NCBI GenBank assembly: GCA_949825065.1
Contig: OX463864.1
Coordinates: 16,753,327 to 16,817,326, forward strand
Direction of reading: 5' to 3'
Source of the DNA: Odontocerum albicorne
Lineage: Eukaryota > Arthropoda > Insecta > Trichoptera > Odontoceridae
DNA: 64,000 bases
The first letter of the stretch is position 1; each line of letters starts with the position of its first letter. The notes below the pieces were generated by a model. It was given only the letters and a program-made list of their open reading frames with translations, was not told the DNA's origin and searched no databases. Both the position numbers and the translations under genes were made by a program. Positions 41,765-52,806 of this stretch are shown one piece after another.

Positions 41765-42415
41765 CTAAAACATACATATGTATACTCTATACAAGACAGG
41801 GTTCAAATTTACTAAGATGATAGTCCACAATAATATTTTGGCATCAACTTTGATGTATGGAGGGGGAAACGTGGACGTGGAAAAAATCTGATAGGAGCCG
41901 AATAAATGCTGTAGAAATGCGTGCATTGAGAAGAATACGTGGAGTGACAATGTAATACAGAATACGAAATTCTAGATACCGGACTGTTAGCGCATCATGC
42001 GACAGAGACGATGCTCTACAATGCCGAAGTTAGCCGATTATGGTCGAAAGTCACTTTCTTAAGCCCGGTGTGTATTACTTACCACCGGGTACTGTAAATC
42101 ATTATGAATGTAAGATGAAGAAGAACACGCTTAGATGATTTGGGCATGTGGACTGAGTGAATGAAGGAAGACTAACAAAACAGATATATAGGCGTATGAG
42201 AAGAAGACCAAAGAAAATATGTTTAGATGAAGCGAATGATATTCTGAAAGAAGGAAACGACTTTTTAGTCATAGAAATCGTAGAAGTTGTATGAGAGCGT
42301 ATATGGATGTAAAAGAGGCTAAGGGCGCGTGTGGCGAGATTGGAAAGTATGGCGCTCTGTCCTCTGTCTACCCCAACAGGGAAATGGTATGGTGGTATGT
42401 GTGTATGTATGTATG
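41765..42415 (+). mobile_element. LINE-C fragment with a MITE half inserted
   Basis: It holds GGTTCAAATTTACTAAGATG, TGATGTATGGAGGGGGAAAC, AATGCGTGCATTGAGAAGAA, the interruption at about 41970-42105, then TGGGCATGTGGACTGAG and the tail GGGAAATGGTATGG. Confidence 0.8.
41985..42105 (+). mobile_element. Half of the foldback MITE seen at 45588-45815
   Basis: ATGCGACAGAGACGATGCTC, CGAAGTTAGCCGATTATGG, CTTTCTTAAGCCCGGTGTG and ACCACCGGGTACTGTA match the right arm of the inverted repeat at 45717-45815. Confidence 0.8.
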
Positions 42416-42439
42416 TGAGACCCTTTTCTTTTGATTTTT

Positions 42440-42540
42440 GGATTCCATTTTGAATCGAACTCTAAATCGGTCGAAAGTTAAGCGTCTTACAAACTAGGCT
42501 GTAGAGGTTGTCAATGCTATTGAGGTCGAATTAAATTAAC
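42440..42540 (-). mobile_element. SINE-2 head fragment
   Basis: TGAATCGAACTC (B box), GGTCGAAAGTTAAGCGTCTT and ACAAACTAGGCTGTAGAGG (A box), then GGTCGAATTAAATTAACAC. Confidence 0.65.
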
Positions 42541-42837
42541 ACACCACAAAATAAGGAAAAAAAGGCATTGAAAATGAGACACAAAAAGGAGGCACAGCGA
42601 ATGCAACGAGCATTGTAACAATGCAATCGGCTTACAAATTGAAAAGTAATCCAATTGACCGGGAATCTGATTCGTTCCATGTCGCGGCTCTGTGTGAAGA
42701 TTGATTGCTGAAAAAACAAAGACAGGAATGGACGGGTTCGTTGGGTGATTCTCTCTCGTAATTACTGTAAAAAATCTCTTGCAGATGCAAGGAACATTTT
42801 TTTCGAGCCACGTTAAAAATTATAGCATAAATACATA
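42541..42837. other. Unassigned stretch
   Basis: Nothing recognised. Confidence 0.45.
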
Positions 42838-43764
42838 CTACCTTGATCAAAAATATTTAGGACCGGCCACCGTGTGGCGCTGTCAGTCACCCGATTGGAA
42901 TTCTTTTTTTTTTGTTAGGTTACCACATCTATCATTGACACTTCCCTCCAAATTTCAGCGTCATAGCTTGACATTTGTAAAAGTTACGCTGTACTGAGTA
43001 CATCTACCTTTGTGCGTGTTTTCGATTTTTTACAAGTTTGAAAATGGCATCAACTGTGCATCAACGAATTTGCATAAAATTTTGTGTGAAAAACGGATTT
43101 AACGGTCCGCAGACTTTGGAAATGTTATAGAAGTGTTTTTCGGTGGCACGAACGCTTCAGAAGTGGTCGTGAGTCGGTCGAGGATGACGAACGCAGTGGC
43201 AGTCGAAAACCGATGAAAACATCGATAAAATCAAAGAAATGTTGACCGAAAACCGCAAATTGACCATTAGAGAACTGGCAGATGACTTGAACATCGCTTA
43301 TGGATCCGCTCAAGACATTTTGGTTAGTGATTTGGGCCTCAGACGTGTCGCTGCAAAACTGGTGCCAAAAGACCTCAATTTCATGCAAAAAAAGGACCGC
43401 GTTGAAATCGCGAAAGACATGATTTCCACGAGTTTTTGACCAAAAACAACACGATTACTATCCAGCAGCCTTCGAATTCACCTGATCTGGCTCCCTGCGA
43501 CTTTTTCCTGTTCAACCGACTTAAAAAACCGCTTCGCGGAACGCGTTACAGCACCCGAGAGGATGTCATGAAAAAATCGAAGACGGCTCTAATGGACATA
43601 CCGAAAATTGAGTACCAGCGGTGTTTCGAGGATTGGATCAAGCGCTGGCGTAAGTGCGTTGCAGTCGATGGAGAGTACTTTGAAGGGGACCATATCGATT
43701 TTGATGAATAAACTTGTATTTTCGATGTTATGAATAAAGTCCTAAAACTTTTTGTTCAAGGTAG
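42838..43764 (+). mobile_element. mariner-family element with internal deletion, copy 2
   Basis: The ends are CTACCTTGATCAAAAATATT at 42838 and TTTTTGTTCAAGGTAG at 43764, with TA on each side (42836-42837, 43765-43766). The transposase start is at 43044 (MASTVHQRICIKFCVKNGFN), followed by stops and a frameshift. The helix-turn-helix part LTIRELADDLNIAYGSAQDI is open at 43239-43439, and the C-terminal part SPDLAPCDFFLFNRLKK is open at 43436-43711. The catalytic core between KDMIS and HEFLTKNN is deleted at the same place as in copy 1. It is non-autonomous. Confidence 0.92.
43044..43711 (+). pseudogene. Deleted mariner transposase gene
   Basis: Two open pieces (about 43230-43437 and 43436-43711) lie in different frames, with a stop early in the N-terminal part (LEML-stop). 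Only the last Asp-containing motif of D,D34D remains. A full transposase is about 345 residues. Confidence 0.88.
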
Positions 43765-43766
43765 TA

Positions 43767-44524
43767 TATAATAAGTATATATATTGTAGTATTCGCTTCT
43801 TATATAAGTATATACTCGTATAGTATTCGCCAGAATATCACAACAATGTTTAGATATAGCTACTAACTTTGTGCTCTCTTTTATTAATATAAATAATCTA
43901 GTATAAACGAAACATATAAGGAATATACTTTCCATATGGAGTTGAGTAACCCTGCATCAACACGTGGAAGGTTTCAATTCTGCAAAGCGACTTACATCTA
44001 TAAGTGAGCCCTTGTGTTTTTTAAATCTAAACATTAATCCATAAAGTTCTTCAAAAATCCAATTCTTGTTCTATGTAAGCGTTATACCACTAAAAACAAA
44101 TCTATGTTCTTTACCACTATAACATAAGTGTTCTACTATTACGTAATTTGGTAATATTTTGTAATATATAATACATACATATGTTGAATTTAAATATATA
44201 CATATTAATATTAAATGATCTTAAAAAATGCTTTGGTAATTACTTTTTTTATTATAACTACTGCTTTATGTATCCACATGTTAGTTTTAGATAAAGTTTT
44301 GTATATTTGTCAATAATTTTAAGTGCTTGTATTACTTGTCATATGTGCATTTGTATATAAAAGATACTGTTCTGCCGTAAATTAAATAAATAAAAAAAAT
44401 CCCTTAAAAAAATGGTTAACTTGTGAAAAAAGTAATCAATATTTATATTAAAAAATATCAAAATGCTGGTTCACTTATGGTAAAACTTCTCGTATGCTTC
44501 CGAAACCGGTTCGAGTTATACTAA
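43767..44524. other. Unassigned AT-rich stretch
   Basis: No feature recognised apart from TATACTCGTATA at 43811. Confidence 0.45.
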
Positions 44525-44815
44525 ATTCTTACATACACAAATACCATCATGTTATTTCCCTGACGGGGAAGGCAGATAGGACAGAGCATCAGACTTTTTT
44601 ATCTCGACACGCATCCAACACCTCCTCTACATCCGTACACTTTCTTATACAATTCCTACGATTTATCTGGCTTTCTACGTTCATTCTTTCACAATATCAT
44701 TAAATTGATCCAACCATGCTTTCCTTGGTCTTCTCTACCACGCCTACAACTCACATTTGCACTACATATTTGTTTTGTTGGTCTTTTTTTTCATTCGTTG
44801 TACATTCGGTTACGT
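44525..44815 (-). mobile_element. LINE-C 3' end fragment
   Basis: ATACCATCATGTTATTTCCC, GACGGGGAAGGCAGATAGGA, CTTTCCTTGGTCTTCTCTAC and TTTGTTTTGTTGGTC are the reverse complement of the tail back to LTKQ. Confidence 0.8.
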
Positions 44816-44920
44816 GTGAGGGCCCAAGAGGGGTACTTGTTGTATACCACTTTTTATAATTCTCATCAGATGTTACATTAAAAGAAAAGATTGCGTACTC
44901 CTGCTCTAAACTATCTTTTT

Positions 44921-45001
44921 CCACTGATTCCAGATGTATTTCAACCTATACCCTAGATTTTCCACTGATTCCAGATGTATTTCAACCTATACCCTAGATT
45001 T
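44921..45001 (+). repeat. Direct duplication, 2 x about 40 bp
   Basis: TTTTCCACTGATTCCAGATG and TATTTCAACCTATACCCTAG occur twice in tandem. Confidence 0.9.
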
Positions 45002-45587
45002 TTTTGGCATTCCTCTACCAAGAATCCCACTTCCGTTCACACCGTGTATTTTTTAATCAGCGTCTATACATAGTGACATTTTTTTTACATTTCTTCATTG
45101 TTCTCGACCCCTGGCGCCAGACTAGACTTACCTTTGACTAATGACCGAATCAGACGTTAATATTTCAGATATTTTTCCCGGGTCCTAGCACTTATGACCG
45201 AGGTGTTACAAAAGACTTCTTTGTTCCCTCTCTGGCGTCCATTGTTTGCACTCTCTGGTCACTCTAAATCAATTGTACCGATGGTATCGCCTGTTTTCTA
45301 CGCTATTTATTCAATATCCATATCCTATCTGTACTTGGACAATTGAAAACAATTATTTCTCTTTATTCGTATTCTAACAATCCGAATTGTGTGGTGTCGA
45401 AAACCATTTGATCACAGTTGTTTTAGACATTGTTTTAATAGTTCTCGTCTCTGCAGATACAAAGGATATCGACACGTTCCGGGTAAAAGTTGACACCAGA
45501 AAACCGTATCATTATACTTACTTAAATATTTTATATTATTTAGTTTAAAAGACGATTGTCTCCCAACCTTGGAGTTGCGAGTATAGT
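45002..45587. other. Unassigned stretch
   Basis: No feature recognised. Confidence 0.45.
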
Positions 45588-45815
45588 ACCCGGCGGTAAG
45601 TAATACACATCGGGCATAAGAAAGAGACTGTCGGCCATAATTGGCTAACTTCGGCTTTGTAGAGCGTCGTCTCTGTCATTCATACACGTGTTCCGTCGCG
45701 ATTTGTCAGCCAATCGTGCGACAGAGACGACGCTCTACAAAACCGAAGTTAGCCGATTGTGGCCGACAGTCTCTTTCTTAAGCCCGATGTGCATTACTTA
45801 CCGCCGGATACTGTA
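45588..45815. mobile_element. Foldback MITE with about 95-bp arms
   Basis: The left arm has TAGTACCCGGCGGTAAGTAA, GGGCATAAGAAAGAGACTGT and AGAGCGTCGTCTCTGTC. It is mirrored by the right arm GACAGAGACGACGCTCTACA, ACAGTCTCTTTCTTAAGCCC and TTACTTACCGCCGG. A short spacer (about 45682-45716) separates them. A half copy lies in LINE-C at 41985. Confidence 0.85.
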
Positions 45816-45867
45816 TGTAGATATATTAAAAAATACTTTATCTAAGATTATATTATATACATATATG

Positions 45868-45950
45868 TATTGTATCGTTTTACGCTTTCGTTGTATAAAT
45901 CACAACTTGGCAGGTTTATTATTGCCTTGTGATAATATCTTGAAATCGTC
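45868..45950 (-). mobile_element. SINE-2 tail fragment
   Basis: GTATTGTATCGTTTTACGCT, TTCGTTGTATAAATCACAAC and TTGGCAGGTTTATTATTGCC. Confidence 0.65.
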
Positions 45951-46019
45951 AATTGATGATCTTTTTTTTGTCAACGTTCGTTTTTTCGAGTAATGTATCA
46001 ATTAGATCGATTTTTGTCT

Positions 46020-46200
46020 ACCTCAAAGACGTGTGGCGTTTGGAGCTTTAGGAGGCACTTGAAGAAAACCCTTTTTGGGAAGTTTTATCATAATTTAAGA
46101 TATGAAAACTGCACTACCAAATATCGGAAGATCTACAAAGGTTCCGTTGTAGTTCTTTTTTTTTTGACAATTTTTCTGCTCTTACCAAACACGTTTATTT
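46020..46200 (-). mobile_element. LINE-E fragment
   Basis: CCCTTTTTGGGAAGTTTTAT and AAATATCGGAAGATCTACAA with AGGTTCCGTTGTAG resemble 32410-32470 and the reverse complement of 54225-54265. Confidence 0.55.
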
Positions 46201-46944
46201 TAATACGTTAAGGATACAATTATCACAACGGCCATTTTTTGAACCTAAAACTTAACGTATGTATTGTATATTTATTTTGTATTATTTGAATATGTCAATA
46301 AAAGTAGGTTCGAATCCCTAGTTATAGCGTCTGAGGATAGTCTGCTTTTTAAATGGCGCTATATAAATTGTCGCTGTATTTTTTATTATTCAACCACAAA
46401 GTTGTTAAATGAGGTTTTAAGTGAAAACCCTTTTTTAATGCATAAAATGGCAACCCTCAAGTTAAAAGATAGGCATCTGGTTTAAAAAATGTATTTAGTC
46501 AATTAAATTATTCGTATATTCGTTTCACTTTTCAATCAAAATAATCCACGTCCACCCTCTCGTACCACCCAAAACGCGCGACAAGCGATAACAATTACAA
46601 AATATTTCTACATATAGGAATGAAAGCAATCGTCCCACTGCCATAAGCCTCTTATTAGTCGAAGCCTGAACGACGAGACGAATGCAAATGAACCGTATTA
46701 CATACCACGCCTACACTCCATTGTCATGTCTCGGTGAGAAAGGTTTCTATATTCGGCCATGAGCATTGATGCCACGAAGATGATGATTTTGATGATGGGT
46801 ATTGTCAATAATTGCCTCTCCTTTCACATGCAACATTGTCATGTCGAGGCCAGTCTGTGCCATTTCGATTTGTATAATTTCTTATATGATACCTGTGTCG
46901 AAAAATATTGTTGACGACGCCTTTGTTATGTCGTTTTAGTGTCA
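46201..46944. other. Unassigned stretch
   Basis: 46310-46490 has weak SINE-2-like pieces (GGTTCGAATCCC at about 46308; GCAACCCTCAAGTTAAAAGA at about 46450) too eroded to call. Confidence 0.35.
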
Positions 46945-46979
46945 TGAATCATAATCATCACCATCACGTCATGTCCCTA

Positions 46980-47187
46980 TTATGTATTACACTTTTGCTG
47001 TATACAGTACAAATTGGAGGGTTCATCATACATCACTGAAAATATCTTCCAACCACCGAGAAAAATATTAAACAGGCCTTAAGTGAAAACCAGACTGGAA
47101 CTCCTTTTAAAAATCTGGGTTCCGATGAATGTCGAACCCGCTCGAGTAAGAAAACAGGCGTCTTACCAACTAGACGTCGGAGGTTGG
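46980..47187 (-). mobile_element. SINE-2 copy, full length
   Basis: TATGTATTACACTTTTGCTG, AAGTGAAAACCAGACTGGAA, CTGGGTTCCGATGAATGTCG, AACCCGCTCGAG (B box) and TCTTACCAACTAGACGTCGG (A box). Confidence 0.85.
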
Positions 47188-47300
47188 CATGTGATAGGCA
47201 GATATAATTCATAATCTCTTCATGGTGCCCTGAAATACATTTTTTGCTTCTGCCATGTCCATACACCCCTTCATGCCTACTCTCCTATTATAAAGTTATT
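47188..47300 (-). mobile_element. LINE-C subfamily fragment
   Basis: ATAGGCAGATATAATTCATA, CTGCCATGTCCATACACCCC and CTACTCTCCTATTATAAAG match 19040-19150. The SINE at 46980-47187 appears to sit between this and GTCATGTCCCTATTA at 46968, so it is probably inserted in the LINE tail. Confidence 0.65.
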
Positions 47301-47426
47301 ATTGCGGTTTCAGCACCTATAAAAGTTCTCTTAGGGTTAGTTTTTGTTCATTGGAACCACGAATCCGGTGCCATGGCGTTATTCTCGTTATTTTTTTCCC
47401 CTTAAAATCGGTCACGTCTCGATTGG

Positions 47427-47552
47427 TTTTTATTGATGTTCATTGAGTGAATTTATTACTCGAATGTATTTTTATTGATGTTCATTGAGTGAATTTATTA
47501 CTCGAATGTATTTTTATTGATGTTCATTGAGTGAATTTATTACTCGAATGTA
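47427..47552 (+). repeat. Tandem repeat, 3 x 42 bp
   Basis: Units starting TTTTTATTGATGTTCATTGA at 47427, 47469 and 47511 are identical. Confidence 0.95.
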
Positions 47553-47631
47553 TTTTTTATTATGTTTTTCTAAACAGTTTTGTATGTGTTACATTTTGAG
47601 AATCCTTCCTTGCGCGGGATACAGCCCTGTG

Positions 47632-47808
47632 TCTTGTATTACACCTTCATTTTATTCAGTACAACCTAGCGCCTACAATATTTTATAACCAACTGCAGTT
47701 AAAGAGACAAGGCTGAAATTATTTTTGAAAAAATCCGAATTCCAACTGAAATCAAACCTACATCCTCCGGATTGAAATTCAAGCGTCTTACTAACTAGGC
47801 CACGGAGT
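47632..47808 (-). mobile_element. SINE-2 copy
   Basis: CTTGTATTACACCTTCATTT, CAGTACAACCTAGC, AATCCGAATTCCAACTGAAA and AAGCGTCTTACTAACTAGGC. Confidence 0.8.
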
Positions 47809-47854
47809 TCGTTATTCACCTTCATTTTTGTTTTGGTCGATTGATAACTAAGGT

Positions 47855-48045
47855 TTTTGTATTATATCCAATTCATTATATTTAATACAATCTGGCTATT
47901 TTATTTCCTTGTGACGATTTTTTCTCACCAACCAGAAATATGACCTTTAGCAAAAACCAAATTGGAAACCTTTTCTTTAATTTGATTACCAACGGTAATT
48001 GAACTTGAAATCCCCGGGGTGAAACACAAGCGACTCGGCCATAAT
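47855..48045 (-). mobile_element. SINE-2 copy, diverged
   Basis: TTTGTATTATATCCAATTCA, ATACAATCTGGC, AAAAACCAAATTGGAAACC and CCCCGGGGTGAAACACAAGC. Confidence 0.7.
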
Positions 48046-48550
48046 AAAATTTCTAAATATGTAACTATTTTTATGCTGATGCTTATTTCTTATTTTAATG
48101 TTAACCTTTTTTCCACGTGTCCTCGCCAGCGCTAGTTTCTACCCCATCTCACAACATCACCTACTTCACATATTAATTTTAAAATGTTTATAAGATTTCA
48201 GCCATTTCGATTTTGAATCTCTGCAATTAAGTTTCATTGCAAATCCTTGTGTACTCAGCAATACAAGTCCTGTAATATGACCATTATCCTCCCTTACGTC
48301 ACGTCCTTGCCACTCAAGTCCTGTTTCGGTCATTTATTACTCGGTAAATCTGTTTTCGGGACATTCTTTCTTTCTCTCGCTGAAACCGATTTAGTGTCCC
48401 TTTTTTAATCTTATTAATTGTGTCCATCTCCTACGCACATCTCTTCTTTGTATCCTTTCATTTCTCACCCTATGGTTATGTTAAGCATTCATTCTGCGTC
48501 AAAACTTGGAACAGTGGTTATAATAGTTTTTTTTATTTATGTTTTAACCT
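48046..48550. other. Unassigned stretch
   Basis: No feature recognised. A 93-codon frame at 48418-48699 runs into the minisatellite. Confidence 0.45.
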
Positions 48551-49345
48551 TTAATATTACTTATTATAATGACAACGAAGATTTAAGGGATGAATCCATG
48601 GATATAATGGATGCTTTAAGTTACATGAAGAAAGATCTTTTAGATCTCATGAAGAAAGATCTTTTAGATCTCATGAAGAAAGATCTTTTAGTTACATGAA
48701 GAAAGATCTTTAATATTACTTATTATAATGACAACGAAGATTTAAGGGATGAATCCATGGATATAATGGATGCTTTAAGTTACATGAAGAAAGATCTTTT
48801 AGATCTCATGAAGAAAGATCTTTTAGTTACATGAAGAAATATCTTTAATATTACTTATTATAATGACAATGAAGATTTAAGGGATGAATCCATGGATATA
48901 ATGGATGCTTTAAGTTACATGAAGAAAGATCTTTTAGATCTCATGAAGAAAGATCTTTTAGTTACATGAAGAAAGATCTTTAATATTACTTATTATAATG
49001 ACAACGAAGATTTAAGGGATGACTCCATGGATATAATGGATGCTTTAAGTTACATGAAGAAAGATCTTTTAGATCTCATGAAAAAAGATCTTTTAGTTAC
49101 ATGAAGAAAGATCTTTAATATTACTTATTATAATGACAACGAAGATTTAAGGGATGACTCCATGGATATAATGGATGCTTTAAGTTACATGAAGAAAGAT
49201 CTTTTAGATCTCATGAAAAAAGATCTTTTAGTTACATGAAGAAAGATCTTTAATATTACTTATTATAATGGCAACGAAGATTTAAGGGATGACTCCATGG
49301 ATATAATGGATGCTTTAAGTTACATGAAGAAAGATCTTTTAGATG
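48551..49345 (+). repeat. Minisatellite, about six 135-bp units
   Basis: Units start TTAATATTACTTATTATAAT at 48551, 48710, 48845, 48980, 49115 and 49250. The period is 135 bp except for the first, at 159 bp, which carries one more 24-bp subunit (ATGAAGAAAGATCTTTTAGA plus TCTC). As 135 and 24 are multiples of 3, the frame DLRDESMDIMDALSYMKKDL is kept from unit to unit, though a stop (GTTACATGA) closes each one. Confidence 0.95.
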
Positions 49346-50340
49346 GTTTTGACGTGTGGGGAAAAATCAGGAATGAAACACGTTATTTTACTGACTAGAA
49401 ATTTAGAGATTTTTCAGTCGCTTCTTAAAGCCTGCCAAGGACGGAGCGAGTCTTATATTGGTTTGTAACTGATTCCAGAGTCTCACTGCATGGACAGTAA
49501 AGAACGACACGTAAAGAAAGAGGAGCGGTGAACTGGAAAGGCCAATAAACAATCTCTGTTTGAGCGTAGCGCTAATCCATGATTGAAAAGACGCTGAAAA
49601 TTCTCGGCGAGATAAGAGGGGGCTACGGGACAGTTAAGGATATTATACAATAGATACAGTATGTGAATTTGGCGTCTATTTCTAACATTCAACCAGTTCA
49701 ATGCCTTCTGGTATGAAGTTATATGATCGTACTTACGTAGGTTGAAAATGAATCTTAGGCACACATTTTGAAGACGCTGTAATTTGTCCAGCTGTTCCTC
49801 TGTAACATCCAAGTAACATACGTCCGCATAGTCCAGAATCGGAGAGCAGAGATTGTACGAGTAAAATTTTGGTTTTGGTTGGAAGGAATCTTTGCAACAC
49901 TTAAGGGAATGAAGGCTGAAGAAGATCCTTCGGCTTACCTCATTTATTTGATCTCGCCATGAGAGAGTGTTATCTATTCGCACTCCTAGGTTTTTAACAG
50001 TTTTATGTAATGGTATGATAGATCCATTGAGTAATTTTTTTTTAAATAATAGATATGACCGAAGTCATAGGTATCCTTAATACCCTCGAACACTAGGCGG
50101 CAAAAGTGCCTGTGTCGTTTGAGGCGAATAGCACAGCGCAGGGTTCGAACTGACGCCCTTCCGCACAGAAGTTCAACGCGTTACCGCGCGGCCATTGGAG
50201 GAAGTAAGTCACTAATTGGAGGAAGTAAGTCAGTGTTGAATTTACCGAGAAGCTAAGGGCTGCCAATGAGGATCATATGAGACTTCTTAGGATTTATGAG
50301 TAAGCCATGCTCCCCAGTCCACTCCGAGATCGATTGAGGG
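49346..50340 (-). mobile_element. LINE-H polyprotein C-terminal region, split by SINE-1
   Basis: On the minus strand 50340-50200 encodes SISEWTGEHGLLINPKKSHM, the post-YADD LxxNxxKS region of a reverse transcriptase. After the SINE at 50040-50195 it continues: LGVRIDNTLSWRDQINEVSR, PILDYADVCYLDVTEEQLDK, LQRLQNVCLRFIFNLRKYDH. The frame 49983-49483 is open for 166 residues, then after a frame slip LWNQLQTNIRLAPS..FKKRL ends the protein. It is jockey/CR1-like and truncated at both ends. Confidence 0.85.
50040..50195 (-). mobile_element. SINE-1 copy (5' half) inserted in LINE-H
   Basis: AGATATGACCGAAGTCATAG, CTCGAACACTAGGCGGCAAA, GGGTTCGAACTGACGCCC (B box) and CGTTACCGCGCGGCCAT. A 21-bp tandem copy, GGAGGAAGTAAGTC-ACTAATT, follows at its head end. 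Confidence 0.85.
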
Positions 50341-50354
50341 TCCGCATTTAAATT

Positions 50355-50412
50355 GCATATATGGTATTCTCATTGGAATAAATTACATATATGGTATTCT
50401 CATTGGAATAAA
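50355..50412 (+). repeat. Short direct duplication next to the gap
   Basis: CATATATGGTATTCTCATTG with GAATAAA occurs twice (about 50356 and 50387). Confidence 0.9.
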
Positions 50413-50466
50413 CTCTGTTTTTGTTTTAACGACTAGTTCTTCAAATGCGTTTTTATTTGTCGGTTT

Positions 50467-50666
50467 NNNNNNNNNNNNNNNNNNNNNNNNNNNNNNNNNN
50501 NNNNNNNNNNNNNNNNNNNNNNNNNNNNNNNNNNNNNNNNNNNNNNNNNNNNNNNNNNNNNNNNNNNNNNNNNNNNNNNNNNNNNNNNNNNNNNNNNNNN
50601 NNNNNNNNNNNNNNNNNNNNNNNNNNNNNNNNNNNNNNNNNNNNNNNNNNNNNNNNNNNNNNNNNN
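50467..50666. other. Assembly gap of 200 N
   Basis: Exactly 200 unknown bases, probably a fixed-size placeholder. The true length is unknown. Confidence 0.99.
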
Positions 50667-51804
50667 TTTTTTACAATTATTTATTTTATTTTTCAATGTA
50701 CTCGTATATTTGTATTAATTTTATTATACTTATCATTAAATTATTTATTTTGAACCAAATTGAGCAGTAAAAAGAAATCGAGCGAATCGGTAAGTGAAAC
50801 CGAAAGGAAATACTTAGATATCCTCTCGCGATATTAGCAGATATCTAGGCCAAGTGTCCGAGAAGTCGTCTGCCGTGATTAATGAAAATGTCATTTCTCT
50901 AGAAACACGTCGGTGTAATACTCGTATCCATTCTCCTCAACTTACCGGAAGGGATTAGAAAGCGAATATGTCTTCTTGTTTCTAGAACTCACTGTATACA
51001 TTTAATACAAGTGGACAGCCACAAGAGTTACATTTGAAGTTTGCAAAAAGTTATGGTAATTCATTGACTGTTTTTTTTATTCATGTATTAACATCACAAC
51101 CATCACGCCATGTCCTTTTTGGCGCAGACGAGTTATTATTATTAACTATTTTTATTTTATTTTATGTTATTAGGAAAACATACAGTGTTTATGTCGGTAT
51201 TATTACTGATATCTATGGGTTTCGAATCACCATTTAACAGTTTTCGCATATGGTTTCAATATGTACACTTAATTATGTTAGGAGATTGGTAAGAGGGTAG
51301 TAGTTAGGCTTTAAGCAATGCTGAAAATTGTTAACCAGGAGACAGTCAGGGACGAGACAGTCAGAGATCCACACCAAACCAGTTCCCGCATATGCGCAAT
51401 CTAATCGAGTTCGTAGAAGAGTTAAATAAATCGAATTGTAGTAATAACCCATCAATAATGACGCTGTACTTGTCTTTTTGTTGCATCATGTTGTCGTCGT
51501 GTTGCTGCTTTTCCAGTCTTGCTCGTTCGTTGTTATTGACGCGATCGTCTCTTCCTTTTAGTATTTGCAGCTTGTTCTTACACTGTCTTATCATTTTGAT
51601 CCATAATAATAAGTATGTAATACTTTAAATCAAAACTTTGTCTTGCAGAAAAATTCAAAAAACTTAAATTTTAAAGTTATTTTTAACAAAATGATGAGTT
51701 AAATCCGTTTCCGAAATGAAACTGTAAATCTTTAATAATGTAGAAAATTAATGAAACGATACTCAGATCAGATTACATGTCTTATATATAGAAAACAAGG
51801 GTGT
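50667..51804. other. Unassigned AT-rich stretch
   Basis: A short LINE-C-like tail scrap (ACAACCATCACGCCATGTCC) sits at 51096-51115. Overlapping frames at 51361-51628 on both strands are unrecognised. Confidence 0.4.
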
Positions 51805-52015
51805 GGGCTGAAAAACATCTGGTGTCCCCGTGGCTGGGTTCGCCCTTTATTGGTGGGGTGTATCTTGGCCGAGGGGATGCTATTAGATGAGCCCAAACCT
51901 TTTGATAGCTTCTGTATTTAATGTATTATCTGCAATTTATGTGTTTTAGAAGTGTTATTTAAATATAATCTGTACATACTATGTTGCTATCAATAAACCT
52001 ATTATTTATTTAAAA
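51805..52015 (+). mobile_element. Repeat J 3' end, copy 1
   Basis: It shares TTATTGGTGGGGTGTATCTT, GGCCGAGGGGATG, and ACTATGTTGCTATCAATAAA-CCTA with 63060-63255 (plus) and 59878-60130 (minus). The AATAAA and A/T-rich tail suggest the 3' end of a retrotransposon; no coding part is visible. Confidence 0.75.
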
Positions 52016-52806
52016 CTTAATATGAAATATCAACTAACAAATTAATTTATTTGCATAGCAACAATATAAATTTAGTGCGAGTGATATGTGTTCGTTAATT
52101 TCGTATTTTTGGTCAAATCTAAACGCCAAATAATGATATTTTGATGTAACTTTCTCGTGAACGGTTTTCGATATTTTCAGTTAGCAATCGATCGTAGAAT
52201 GTTAGTTATTATCGATCGAAACCTCCATTTGGTCACAATCAATGGAAATCGGCACTCTAGAGCGGATTTTCGAATATCGTTTTATCATTACGATTTTTGT
52301 CAATCACATCAAATCACACACGATCGCTTACTGTATATATAGCCATACACATGACATATTTTTTTTTATTTATTCGCATTAAAACAAACAACTTATGTTA
52401 TTTTGTTCCATCTTCAAAATGACACGAAAATTCGCTTAATCAATTTGGGCAAACAATAGCCGATAAATGCACTTAATATAACATTTATTATAATATACAT
52501 TCAGCACGTTTGAAATGAAGTTAGCAACGATAATTTTGTCCCAACGACATCTTTCTGAGAAATCTAATACTACTTTCCGAACAACCTATTGTTATCGATC
52601 TTGGATCAAACGAGCAAAGCTAGTGTGAACACTGAACACAGAATAAAATATTCCTAACGATCCTTTCGTGTTAAAACCTCATTAATCCATGTACATTATC
52701 TACGATTAATTTTCAAACGCGACTCTGGTTGAACTTCGGGTCAAAGGAGAAAGATTAATTGATAAATAAGAGAGTGCTATACTAGAATAAATGTTATTAT
52801 TGAAAG
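52016..52806. other. Unassigned AT-rich stretch
   Basis: TTATCGATCGAAACC-type segments, no recognisable feature. Confidence 0.45.

Noticed and set aside
44921..45001. Short duplication as a minisatellite
   Set aside because: Only two units; recorded as a direct duplication.
50433..50753. Frames crossing the N run
   Set aside because: They consist mostly of unknown bases.
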